A stretch of DNA of 64,000 nt, from NCBI GenBank assembly GCA_017642965.1, contig JAEPOJ010000022.1:1-64000 (forward strand). The letters run 5' to 3'. Positions 18,953-26,927 of the stretch are shown piece after piece. The stretch's first letter is position 1. The number at the start of each line of letters is the position of its first letter. This DNA is from Phycisphaerales bacterium. Lineage in GTDB: Bacteria; Planctomycetota; Phycisphaerae; Phycisphaerales; UBA1924. The translations under genes and the position numbers were made by a program. The notes beneath the pieces are model-generated. The model did no database searches, was not told the DNA's origin, and saw only the letters and a list, made by a program, of their open reading frames with translations.

Positions 18953-20098
18953 TCAGGCCGGGGCGTGCTCGTGGCGAAGCTGCCCGCAAGCGGCCGCGAT
19001 GTCCCGCCCCCGGCTCGCCCGGATGTGGCAGTTCACGCCATGCTCACGCAGCACCCGCTGGAACAGGTGCACGTCGTCCCCGCCGGGGCGCTCGAAGGGC
19101 AGGCCCTTGACCTCGTTGTAGCGGATGAGGTTCACGTTGGCCCTCAGCTTGCGGACCACGCCCGCGAGCTGCTCGGCGTGCTCGGGCTGGTCGTTCACGC
19201 CCGCCAGCAGGATGTACTCGAGCGTAATCTCCCGCCCGGTCTTGCGGAACCACGTCGAACAGGCGTCCACGAGCTGGTCGATCGTCGTGAACTGGGCCCA
19301 CGGGATGAGTTGTCGCCGCAGGTCGTCGTTCGGTGCGTGCAGTGAGAGTGCGAGCGTGATCGGCAACTCCAGCTGATCGGCGAGCTTCTCGATCGCCTTA
19401 TGCATGCCGACCGTGGAGATCGTGATCTTGCGGGCGCTGATGCCCATGCCCCACGGCGCCACGATGGTCCGGGTTGCGTGCACGACCGCCTGGAAGTTCG
19501 CCAGCGGCTCGCCCATGCCCATGAACACGATGTTCGAGATCCGCCCGACGCCCTTGAGCTGATTGAGACGCCAGACCTGCTCCACGATCCTCCCCGCGGA
19601 GAGGTTGCCGTCCAGTCCGCCGATCCCTGTCGCGCAGAACTTGCACCCCACCGGGCAGCCGATCTGTGAGCTGATGCAGGCCGTGCGTCGGTCGGTATCC
19701 ACCGCCGGGATCATCACGCACTCGGTCTGGCGCTCCGTGTTGGAGTAGGGCATCTGCTGATCGAGGATCGGGAGACGTGTGTCGTGCTCGACGGACGCCT
19801 CGCTCGCGTCGACTTTGCTGGTTTCGATGTCGTCGGGCCACTCGATGAGCAGCTTCTGCGTCCCGTCGGTTGCGAGCTGATGCGCGACCGTCGGGCCAGA
19901 CAGGAACGTCATCTGCTCCGCGAGCAGCTCCCGGTCCTTCCCGGATAGGTTCGTCATCTGCGCCGGATCGACCACACCCTTCTCGTAGACCCACTCGAGG
20001 ATCTGCTTGCCCCGGAACTTGGGCATGCCGTACTCGACGCACCATTCGGAGAGCGTGTCCGGTGTGAACTCAAAGATGTGATTGGTGGGGTGTTTCAC
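18953..20098 (-). CDS. rlmN: Dual-specificity 23S rRNA/tRNA adenine-C2 methyltransferase
   Basis: Radical SAM enzyme that methylates C2 of A2503 in 23S rRNA and A37 of some tRNAs. 381 aa. The Fe-S cluster motif is Cys148-x3-Cys152-x2-Cys155 (GCPVGCKFC). FMGMGEPL follows near 200, and the C-terminal SRGRDIAAACGQL holds the Cys that forms the covalent intermediate. A further Cys in TACISSQIG precedes the cluster, as in RlmN. The paralogue Cfr is less likely in this housekeeping setting. Start overlaps the ispH stop by four bases, so the two are translationally coupled. Confidence 0.95.
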   Translation of the reverse strand: MKHPTNHIFEFTPDTLSEWCVEYGMPKFRGKQILEWVYEKGVVDPAQMTNLSGKDRELLAEQMTFLSGPTVAHQLATDGTQKLLIEWPDDIETSKVDASEASVEHDTRLPILDQQMPYSNTERQTECVMIPAVDTDRRTACISSQIGCPVGCKFCATGIGGLDGNLSAGRIVEQVWRLNQLKGVGRISNIVFMGMGEPLANFQAVVHATRTIVAPWGMGISARKITISTVGMHKAIEKLADQLELPITLALSLHAPNDDLRRQLIPWAQFTTIDQLVDACSTWFRKTGREITLEYILLAGVNDQPEHAEQLAGVVRKLRANVNLIRYNEVKGLPFERPGGDDVHLFQRVLREHGVNCHIRASRGRDIAAACGQLRHEHAPA

Positions 20099-21150
20099 GA
20101 AGCGCCGCCCGTGCTAATCGTGAGCGGCACCGCCACCGTCCCGTACTCACCCTCGGTAATGACCGGCGGCTCGACCCGCACCCGCCGATCCCGATGATCG
20201 ATATCGTGCTCCTCCATTAGCTTCTTGAGCGTCAGCGGGAGCCCGAACTCCACCGTCTCCTCGAACAGATCCGCCAGGTGCAGCGTCGCGCCGTGCTTTT
20301 CCACGAAGTGGCGGCAGATCGTGCTCACCAGGTCCTCCGGGGCCGACGCCCCCGCCGTGAGCAGGATTCGTTCATCCCCATTGGGGTACCAACTCGGGTC
20401 GAGCTCTGAGACATCGTCGATCCGTACGCCGCGTGTGCCCGAGTTCTCCGCGATCTCCGTCAGACGCACCGAGTTCGATGAGTTCTGGCTGCCGACCACG
20501 ATCACCAGGTCGCAGTGGGGCGAGATCTGACGCACGGCGGACTGGCGATTCGTCGTCGCGTAGCAGATGTCCTCGCTCGGCGGCTCCTTGATGTTCGGGA
20601 ACGCCTCCTTGAGGGCCGAGATGATCACGTTGGCATCGTCCACGGAGAGGGTCGTCTGGGTCAGGTAGACCAGCTTGTCCGGATCATCGATCCGCAGGTG
20701 GGGGATGCACTCGACGGACTCGACGACCTGGGTCTGCTCCGGCGCCTCGCCGTAGGTCCCGGTGATCTCCTGGTGGTTCTTGTGGCCCACGAGCAGAATC
20801 TGGTACCCCTGCTTGGCGTAGCGGATCGCACGTGAATGGACCTTGGTCACGAGCGGGCACGTCGCGTCAACCGCCCGTAGATTCCGGGCTTGGGCCTGCT
20901 CACGGATCGCCGGCGACACGCCGTGGGCACTGAACACGACGATCGCCCCCTCGGGGACCTCCTCGAGGTCGTCCACAAAGACCACGCCTCGGCCCTCAAA
21001 CCGGTCCACCACGTGCTTGTTGTGGACGATTTCGTGGTACACATAGATGGTTTCGTCATCACCAACGATGTCGAGAACCTGATCTACGACATCGATGGCC
21101 ATCCGGACCCCGGCACAGAATCCACGCGGGTTGGCGAGCACAATCTGCAT
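20095..21150 (-). CDS. ispH: 4-hydroxy-3-methylbut-2-enyl diphosphate reductase
   Basis: Last step of the MEP isoprenoid pathway: reduces HMBPP to IPP and DMAPP with a [4Fe-4S] cluster. 351 aa. The three cluster cysteines are Cys12 (PRGFCAG), Cys98 (DATCPLV) and Cys196 (DICYATTNRQ); active-site residues His43, His123 and Glu128 (GHKNHQE) are present. First gene of a probable operon that continues with rlmN, the YwaF-like gene, the WecA-like transferase and the ligase-like gene. Undecaprenyl phosphate used by the last two derives from this pathway, so the grouping may be functional. Confidence 0.95.
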   Translation of the reverse strand: MQIVLANPRGFCAGVRMAIDVVDQVLDIVGDDETIYVYHEIVHNKHVVDRFEGRGVVFVDDLEEVPEGAIVVFSAHGVSPAIREQAQARNLRAVDATCPLVTKVHSRAIRYAKQGYQILLVGHKNHQEITGTYGEAPEQTQVVESVECIPHLRIDDPDKLVYLTQTTLSVDDANVIISALKEAFPNIKEPPSEDICYATTNRQSAVRQISPHCDLVIVVGSQNSSNSVRLTEIAENSGTRGVRIDDVSELDPSWYPNGDERILLTAGASAPEDLVSTICRHFVEKHGATLHLADLFEETVEFGLPLTLKKLMEEHDIDHRDRRVRVEPPVITEGEYGTVAVPLTISTGGAS

Positions 21151-21271
21151 CCCCAGATCGTAGTCCGCAGCACGCCCAACAGTTCACGAAACGTTCGATT
21201 GATACGCGGCTCGCGCCTAGAGTTGATGCCGGGCTCGGAGCAGTCCATCACACCCGATGAGGATCATCGAC

Positions 21272-22360
21272 ATGCCCAACGGCACCAACCGATTCGTCGC
21301 GGCGCTTTGTGCGTCGATCGTGGCACTCCCCCTCCTTGGGTGGAGCGGGCACAACGCCCAGCCCGGACAGGACGACAGCGCCCTCATCGAGCTGATCGAG
21401 CAGGCCGAGAGCACCATGCGTCGCTTCGGGCAGTCCGAGGCACCCGCGAAGGAATCCGGGACCTTCCGCCTGACCACCTACAACATCGAGAACCTCTTCG
21501 ATGATGTCGATGACCCCATGCTCAGTGGCGACAACGAAGACATCGACGACACAAAGCCGCACCACGAACTCCTGGCCGCCGCCCGCGCCATCCGTGAGGT
21601 GGATGCAGATGTGCTCTGCCTGCAGGAGGTCGAGTCCAGGGCCGCGTTGGACTGGTTCATCGAGAACTACATCTCAGATCTGGGCTATGAGCACGTGATC
21701 TCGCTCGACGCGGGCAACTCGCGTGGCATCGAGAACGCGGTGCTCTCGCGATACCCCCTGAGCAACCCGGAGCTCTGGATCGGCAAGGAGCTCGGCGGCG
21801 TTCATCCGGACAACTACGGCCCCAACGCCAAGAACTACTACGCGGGTGAGCCGATCGCCTTCCGGCGCTCGCCGCTCAAAGTAGATGTTGAGATCCCGAG
21901 CAACGATGAGGCGGGCTCAAGCTGGACGCTGACGCTCTTCGTGGTGCACCATAAATCTGGGCGTTACAGCGGCTATTGGCGTGAGGCAGAGGCGAAGACG
22001 ATCCTCAAGCTGGCCAAGTCGATCGAAGATGAGCATCCGGACCGTGCGGTCGCGATTCTGGGCGATTTCAACGCCCAACCAAGCGACGAGAGCGTGAAAA
22101 TCTACCTTCGCGGCGGGTTTAACGATCTCTTTGCAAACGCATCCGCTGGGGATAAGTCCACGATCACACACGAATCCAACCGTCGGATCGACCTCATCCT
22201 GCTCAACGCAGCGGCGATGGAGCGCTTTCACGCGGATTCTGGGTTTGTGTATGGCACTGCTGCACGTCCAGAGGGCATCAACTGGAGAGATATACCGACG
22301 TTCGAGGGTTACAGCTCGGACCACTACCCAGTTTCAGTCGAGATGTCCAAGCTTCGCTGA
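21272..22360 (+). CDS. Secreted endonuclease/exonuclease/phosphatase-family protein
   Basis: 362 aa from ATG 21272, which has TGAGGA eight bases upstream; an in-frame ATG at 21257 lacks a site. An N-terminal signal peptide is followed by the EEP fold: TTYNIENLFDD (the Asn and Glu of the fold), LQEVES (metal-binding Glu), LSRYPL, VVHHKSGRYSGYW, LGDFNAQPSDE (catalytic Asp-x-Asn) and the terminal SSDHYPV (Asp-His). All catalytic positions are present. Substrate could be nucleic acid, a phosphoester or an inositol phosphate; the sequence does not decide. Extracellular or periplasmic location follows from the signal peptide. Confidence 0.88.
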   Translation: MPNGTNRFVAALCASIVALPLLGWSGHNAQPGQDDSALIELIEQAESTMRRFGQSEAPAKESGTFRLTTYNIENLFDDVDDPMLSGDNEDIDDTKPHHELLAAARAIREVDADVLCLQEVESRAALDWFIENYISDLGYEHVISLDAGNSRGIENAVLSRYPLSNPELWIGKELGGVHPDNYGPNAKNYYAGEPIAFRRSPLKVDVEIPSNDEAGSSWTLTLFVVHHKSGRYSGYWREAEAKTILKLAKSIEDEHPDRAVAILGDFNAQPSDESVKIYLRGGFNDLFANASAGDKSTITHESNRRIDLILLNAAAMERFHADSGFVYGTAARPEGINWRDIPTFEGYSSDHYPVSVEMSKLR

Positions 22361-22450
22361 ACCGTGCCGTGATAAGGCAGGTTTGCCAAACTCGACGACT
22401 CAGGTACAATCGACGAGATCAACTTCACCAATACCGCAGGGAAACGCGAC

Positions 22451-22831
22451 ATGGACAACATCAAACCCTGGCAGATCATTCTCATAGCGGTAGCAGTGGT
22501 GGTGCTGGGATTTTCACTCTGGCGATCCTTCACGTCAGGTCAGGTGAATCTGCCTGACTCGGTCTTGGTCATTGATGTTGAAACCGGCGACATGTACCGC
22601 ATGGGCCTAGGCAAGCGGAACGGGGCGTACTTTCCTGAGAAAAACCCGGAGTCTGGTCAGCACAACCTGATGCCGGTCGTCAAGACAGAATCCGGTGATT
22701 GGATCGTGCCAAACCATGCAAGGCCGGCCATGCAGGACATCGATGGTGAGAATAAGTTTGTGAACGAATCAGACTGGCGTGTGAACATCGAGAGCGAAGA
22801 TATCAAGGGGACGCTAAAAGCAGGCGGATGA
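22451..22831 (+). CDS. Small membrane-anchored protein of unknown function
   Basis: 126 aa, starting [17 protein letters not shown], with a single N-terminal transmembrane helix (about 8-25) and a periplasmic domain of about 100 residues without cysteines. AGGGA lies about nine bases before the ATG. The start of the pseudopilin gene follows 28 bases after its stop on the same strand, so the two are probably one transcription unit. Pilin-like cleavage motifs are absent. It might assist the pseudopilin, but nothing in the sequence proves it. Confidence 0.65.
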   Translation: MDNIKPWQIILIAVAVVVLGFSLWRSFTSGQVNLPDSVLVIDVETGDMYRMGLGKRNGAYFPEKNPESGQHNLMPVVKTESGDWIVPNHARPAMQDIDGENKFVNESDWRVNIESEDIKGTLKAGG

Positions 22832-22859
22832 TCCTCGCCATCCTAAGGAAGTGATAGTC

Positions 22860-23930
22860 ATGAGAATGAAATCGAACAAGGGATTTACACTGATCGAGCT
22901 TCTGGTTGTAATTGCGATCATTGCGCTCCTGATCGGAATCCTCCTCCCCGCACTTGGTCAGGCGAGAGCGACCGCGCAATCCATGTCGTGTTCAGCAAAC
23001 ATGCGCAGTATTGCACAACTCCAGTACCAGTACGCTCTGAGCAACAGCGACTACTTCTCGGGCCCGAATACGAGTGGGCTTGAGTATGGGACACGACTAC
23101 TGGGAAGTGGCGGCGGCGATCCGATCGATGCGATCTACGAGGGGCGTACATCCACGACACCTGTTCAAAGACAAGATTGGCTCTCACCGATTCTGGGTGA
23201 TGCCGTGGGCCTTCCTACGGACCGTCCAGAGAAGTTCGCCCGACTGCTTAACGATTGGGGCTGTGCGTCCTCAAACCAGTTCAGCGTGCCTTACCGTCCT
23301 CAAAGCTACGAGGACGGTGACCGATTCATTGACATCAGTGAATCAGAGGGGTTCCTGCAGATCAGTTATCTCGCTCCATCATCAATGTTCTTCCGCTCAG
23401 GTCTGGCCCGTGCTACAGATGTTGCACCTGGATCCAGCATCACGTTTTACTACACGGATGTCGCTGGCGGCAACATGCTCGGAGCCGAGACGCCAGTAAA
23501 CTTCCGGAACAAGATCACGCAGGTTGGTCGGTCCGCGTCGAACAAAATCATGTTCGCGGACGGAACTCGCTTTGCAAGCGAGACTCTGGGGCTTGATTTT
23601 GATGGTGGCGTTTCACTCAACGGTGGATGGGGAGGCAGCTTCATTGACCACAACCCGGTCATAGACACGGGCACTGCATACGGCAACGATCCGTTCAACC
23701 CCGAAGTGTTGCATCCCACGAATCAGCAACTCTCGTTCCGTCACCGTGAGGGTATGAACGCAGCTTATTTCGATGGACATGTTGAGTACCTGAGTCAACA
23801 GGAGGCTCAGGGCGACCCCAATCCGTGGTACGTCTCCGGATCCGTTTGGACTGGCAATCAAGCGACCCAGGCAGCTATCGAGTTTATGGAACGCCAGCAA
23901 GGCAACAGGTCAGAAGCCCGCATCTACTGA
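22860..23930 (+). CDS. Type II secretion/type IV pilin-like protein (pseudopilin)
   Basis: 356 aa from ATG 22860, with AAGGAAG eight bases upstream. Class III signal: [20 protein letters not shown] near the N-terminus with cleavage expected after the Gly and a Glu at +5. The long C-terminal domain carries [19 protein letters not shown], the His..FDGHV pattern seen in the expanded planctomycete pseudopilin families. Such proteins are very numerous in planctomycetes, and most have no known partner. A secretin is encoded at the left end of this window, but other machine parts (ATPase, platform protein) are not. Confidence 0.9.
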   Translation: MRMKSNKGFTLIELLVVIAIIALLIGILLPALGQARATAQSMSCSANMRSIAQLQYQYALSNSDYFSGPNTSGLEYGTRLLGSGGGDPIDAIYEGRTSTTPVQRQDWLSPILGDAVGLPTDRPEKFARLLNDWGCASSNQFSVPYRPQSYEDGDRFIDISESEGFLQISYLAPSSMFFRSGLARATDVAPGSSITFYYTDVAGGNMLGAETPVNFRNKITQVGRSASNKIMFADGTRFASETLGLDFDGGVSLNGGWGGSFIDHNPVIDTGTAYGNDPFNPEVLHPTNQQLSFRHREGMNAAYFDGHVEYLSQQEAQGDPNPWYVSGSVWTGNQATQAAIEFMERQQGNRSEARIY

Positions 23931-23960
23931 ACCCGATTCGACGCTCGCTGACACGACCAC

Positions 23961-23990
23961 ATGCCCACCGAACAGGTGGGCATTTTATTA
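23961..23990 (+). terminator. Rho-independent terminator after the pseudopilin gene
   Basis: Perfect 9-bp stem ATGCCCACC (23961-23969) / GGTGGGCAT (23975-23983) with a five-base loop, followed by TTTATTA. It lies 30 bases after the stop codon. Confidence 0.85.
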
Positions 23991-24201
23991 CCCACTTATC
24001 CTAAATTGCCCAAAGTGACACTTGGCGGCCACGGGCTATTGTCAAAAAATCTTGAAGATCACTGGAAAAAACGGAAATCGATCTCCCGGATTCGAGCCAT
24101 TCCGCTATACTCAGGACTGAGAGAATCCATGCCCGGCTTGTACCCAGGCCGGTATGGCAGAGATTGATGAGAGAGTTCGTACCCCGAATTGGAGGGATCT
24201 C

Positions 24202-24948
24202 GTGAAGAACACTGTTGCACTTCTGACTGTTGCTGGTCTCGCGACCGCTGCCAGCGCTGGCGGCCAGGTCATCGCATTCACCAGCTTCGAAAACGCCTTC
24301 GTTGGTGATCAGTACGTTGACACCGGCGACGCAAGCGTTGACCACGACCTCGTGAACAACGCGGGTCAGTCCGATGTCGACTTCCTCGCCGACGGCGTCG
24401 AAATCGGCTTCGATTCGTTCTACTTCAACAGCCGCAATGATGTTGGCCTCACCGACGGCGACTTCGTTGGTGCCACCAACTTCACCGGCACCGTCGGCAG
24501 CTTCACCGACGGCGTGCAGGGCTTCGAGCTCCAGGACGCCGATGGCACCATGCGGACCACCTTCGACACCGTCACCTCGCCCCTCGGCGCTCCCGGTGCA
24601 CGCGTTGACTTCGAGTGGTCGCTCTGCCTCGATTACTTCGTCCAGGAAACCGGCTGGGAAGGCGACGACCGCATCCGCATCTGGGTTGACGCCGACGGCA
24701 CCGAAATCGACATCCTCAACACCATGGGGCAGGACATCGACGACCTCGGTATCGAGGACGGCTGGCGCACCGCGGTCCTGAACCTCACCGGCTACGCCAA
24801 CGTCACCCTCATGGTCGAGCTCGAGTCCAACTCCGGTTCGGAGTCGCTCTACCTCGACAACATCGTCTTCAAGACCGGCATCCCGACCCCCGGCTCGCTC
24901 GCACTGCTCGGGCTCGGTGGTCTCGCAGCGACCCGCCGTCGCCGCTGA
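24202..24948 (+). CDS. Exported PEP-CTERM-type protein
   Basis: 248 aa from GTG 24202, five bases after GGAGGG; upstream in-frame starts lack a site. Signal peptide ends ATAASA. The body is acidic and beta-rich, with a jelly-roll-like look (LYLDNIVFKTG near the end). The C-terminus is PTPGSLALLGLGGLAA followed by TRRRR: proline motif, hydrophobic helix and basic end, the arrangement of PEP-CTERM/exosortase substrates. A TATACT hexamer at 24106-24111 may be the -10 of its promoter. A strong terminator follows, so it is monocistronic. Function of the body unknown; it shares its tail with the protein at 48383-49033. Confidence 0.82.
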   Translation: MKNTVALLTVAGLATAASAGGQVIAFTSFENAFVGDQYVDTGDASVDHDLVNNAGQSDVDFLADGVEIGFDSFYFNSRNDVGLTDGDFVGATNFTGTVGSFTDGVQGFELQDADGTMRTTFDTVTSPLGAPGARVDFEWSLCLDYFVQETGWEGDDRIRIWVDADGTEIDILNTMGQDIDDLGIEDGWRTAVLNLTGYANVTLMVELESNSGSESLYLDNIVFKTGIPTPGSLALLGLGGLAATRRRR

Positions 24949-24983
24949 TCCCAAGAGTCGATCACGATCATCTGATCAATCAG

Positions 24984-25013
24984 CCCGCTGTCCACACGGA
25001 CAGCGGGTTTTTT
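24984..25013 (+). terminator. Rho-independent terminator after the PEP-CTERM gene
   Basis: Perfect 10-bp stem CCCGCTGTCC (24984-24993) / GGACAGCGGG (24998-25007) with a four-base loop and a run of six T. Confidence 0.92.
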
Positions 25014-25062
25014 CGTCCTATCGTCCTTTCGAATCCACACCAGCAGCAGGGAGGACATCTGC

Positions 25063-26487
25063 ATGAGCACCGAGAGCGCACTCAACTGGCTGAGCGACAA
25101 CGAAGATGATTCGATCCAACGCCTGATGGATTGGCTCGCCATTCCTTCCGTTGGGACGGACCCAAGCTATGACCAGCAGACACGGGCCGCGGCTCAGTGG
25201 GCTGTGGATCACCTCAGCGCGTCTGGATTCAAGTGCGAACTCAGGGAAACGGGAACCAGCGACGATCCAGGCCACCCGATCGTGATGGCGCACTGCCCGG
25301 GCAGCGATGATTACACGGGGCCGCACGTGCTCTTCTACGGGCATTACGACGTGCAGCCCGCGGACCCTATCGAACTCTGGGAGTCTGACCCGTTCACGCC
25401 AATCCGCAAACCGGCGGAGGGAAAGCTGGGTGAGCGGATCGTGGCGCGGGGGGCCTGTGATGACAAGGGACAGGTGATGATGTTCCTGGAGGCGATGCGT
25501 GCGGTCTATGAGACCTCAGGTGTGGCCGGCGGTGGCGTGAAGTTCACGGTCATGCTCGAGGGCGAGGAGGAATCCGGCTCGGTCAACCTGGAGAACTTCG
25601 TGCGTGAGATCGCGGACGAGCTTCGAGAAACCGATGTGTGCGTGATCTCCGATACGGGCATGCTGGGTCGGGGGCGACCCGCGATTACCTACGGGGTGCG
25701 CGGCCTGGCGTACACCGAGGCAACGCTGATCGGGCCGGATCAGGACCTGCATTCGGGGAGCTGGGGAGGCAAGGTGCCAAACCCGATCAATGAGCTCACC
25801 AAGGTGCTCTCACAGCTCTGGGACGAGAATCGCCGGGTCACGATCCCCGGTTTCTATGAAGGTGTGCGTGATCTCACTCCTGAGGAGCGGTCCCAGTGGG
25901 AAGACCTGGGCGTCAATCCCGATGCCGCACTGAAAGGGATCGGTTTGGAACCAGCGGCAAACGTCGGCGAAGCGGGCTACAGCTTCACCGAACGCGAGTG
26001 GGCACGCCCGACTGCAGATATCAACGGCATCATCGGTGGCTACACCGGACCCGGGGCGAAAACCGTGATCCCATCTCAGGCCAGCGCCAAGGTGTCCTTC
26101 CGCCTCGTTGATGATCAGGATTCGCACAAGATCACCAAGGCCTTCTTTGCGTGGCTCGAGGAGCGGACCCCGCCAGGCTGCCGCTGGGAGTTCGAGGATC
26201 ATGGCGGCGGCGCCCCTGCGACCTGCGCCACGGACTCACCCACGCTCACTGCCGCGGCGAAGGCGATCGAGCAGGCGAGTGGTGTGGCCCCGGCCATGAT
26301 TAAGACAGGTGGCTCGATCCCCGTCGCAGGCCTGCTCAAGGACACGCTCGGGCTCGAGACCGTCTTTATGGGCTTCGGATTAGAAGACGACCGGGTCCAT
26401 TCGCCGAACGAGAAGTTCGAGCTCGACTGCTTCCGGATGGGTGCCCGCTCTCATGTCGCGCTGGTTGAGCAGCTCAAGCAGATCTGA
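25063..26487 (+). CDS. M20-family metallopeptidase (dipeptidase-like)
   Basis: 474 aa, no signal peptide, so probably cytoplasmic; cleaves dipeptides or related amides with two zinc ions. Metal and catalytic residues: His94 and Asp96 in GHYDVQ, Asp133 in RGACDDKG, Glu168-Glu169 in EGEEESGS (general base and metal). A dimerisation domain containing HSGSWGG (about 225-235) and the C-terminal HSPNEKF metal His are also present. GGGAGGA precedes the ATG. Closest in pattern to the carnosine dipeptidase/CPG2-like branch that also covers beta-Ala-Xaa and succinyl-diaminopimelate substrates; the substrate cannot be chosen from sequence alone. Confidence 0.9.
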   Translation: MSTESALNWLSDNEDDSIQRLMDWLAIPSVGTDPSYDQQTRAAAQWAVDHLSASGFKCELRETGTSDDPGHPIVMAHCPGSDDYTGPHVLFYGHYDVQPADPIELWESDPFTPIRKPAEGKLGERIVARGACDDKGQVMMFLEAMRAVYETSGVAGGGVKFTVMLEGEEESGSVNLENFVREIADELRETDVCVISDTGMLGRGRPAITYGVRGLAYTEATLIGPDQDLHSGSWGGKVPNPINELTKVLSQLWDENRRVTIPGFYEGVRDLTPEERSQWEDLGVNPDAALKGIGLEPAANVGEAGYSFTEREWARPTADINGIIGGYTGPGAKTVIPSQASAKVSFRLVDDQDSHKITKAFFAWLEERTPPGCRWEFEDHGGGAPATCATDSPTLTAAAKAIEQASGVAPAMIKTGGSIPVAGLLKDTLGLETVFMGFGLEDDRVHSPNEKFELDCFRMGARSHVALVEQLKQI

Positions 26488-26509
26488 GCCGTGCAGTGAA
26501 CTGAAGGGA

Positions 26510-26818
26510 TCAGGCGGCCTGAGCCGGGGCGGGCTGTGGTTGCTCGAGGGCGTCTGCTACACGTTCGGCCGCGTCGATCGCACGCTCCGTTGCTTCGATG
26601 GCATCCTTAGGCGGTTCGTCCTGTTCTCGCCCGACCCGCCCGCTGAGCTGTGCGTTCCTCAACTCACGCTGGTATTGGAGTTCTTTCACCCGATTACGCA
26701 GATCGTGTAGGTCCGTCTCGTGTTCGACGATGTTCGCGAGCACCCGCAGCATCGCGAGTACGGCGACCGCGCTGCAGATGATGAAGACCGCGAGCATGCC
26801 TGGGGTCAGTTCGAGCAT
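26510..26818 (-). CDS. Small membrane protein with coiled-coil tail
   Basis: 102 aa from ATG 26818: a short N-terminus, one membrane helix (MLAVFIICSAVAVLAMLRVLA), then a charged heptad-like stretch (about 30-60) and an Ala/Pro/Gln-rich C-terminus. The open frame extends farther upstream, but the extension has no features of real protein and would overlap the promoter of the divergent gene. It is divergent from the exported protein gene at 26928. No family recognised; the layout is like small phage-shock-type or cell-division accessory proteins, but that is only shape. Confidence 0.5.
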   Translation of the reverse strand: MLELTPGMLAVFIICSAVAVLAMLRVLANIVEHETDLHDLRNRVKELQYQRELRNAQLSGRVGREQDEPPKDAIEATERAIDAAERVADALEQPQPAPAQAA

Positions 26819-26927
26819 GCCCTGTAGATCGTCTTTCCGGGGAACTTTCTTTGGACCAATGCACCAGATTGGGGCCCTGATCGTACAATAACGGGTCCAA
26901 ATCCCAAGTAGGGCTTGGTCAGGACGC

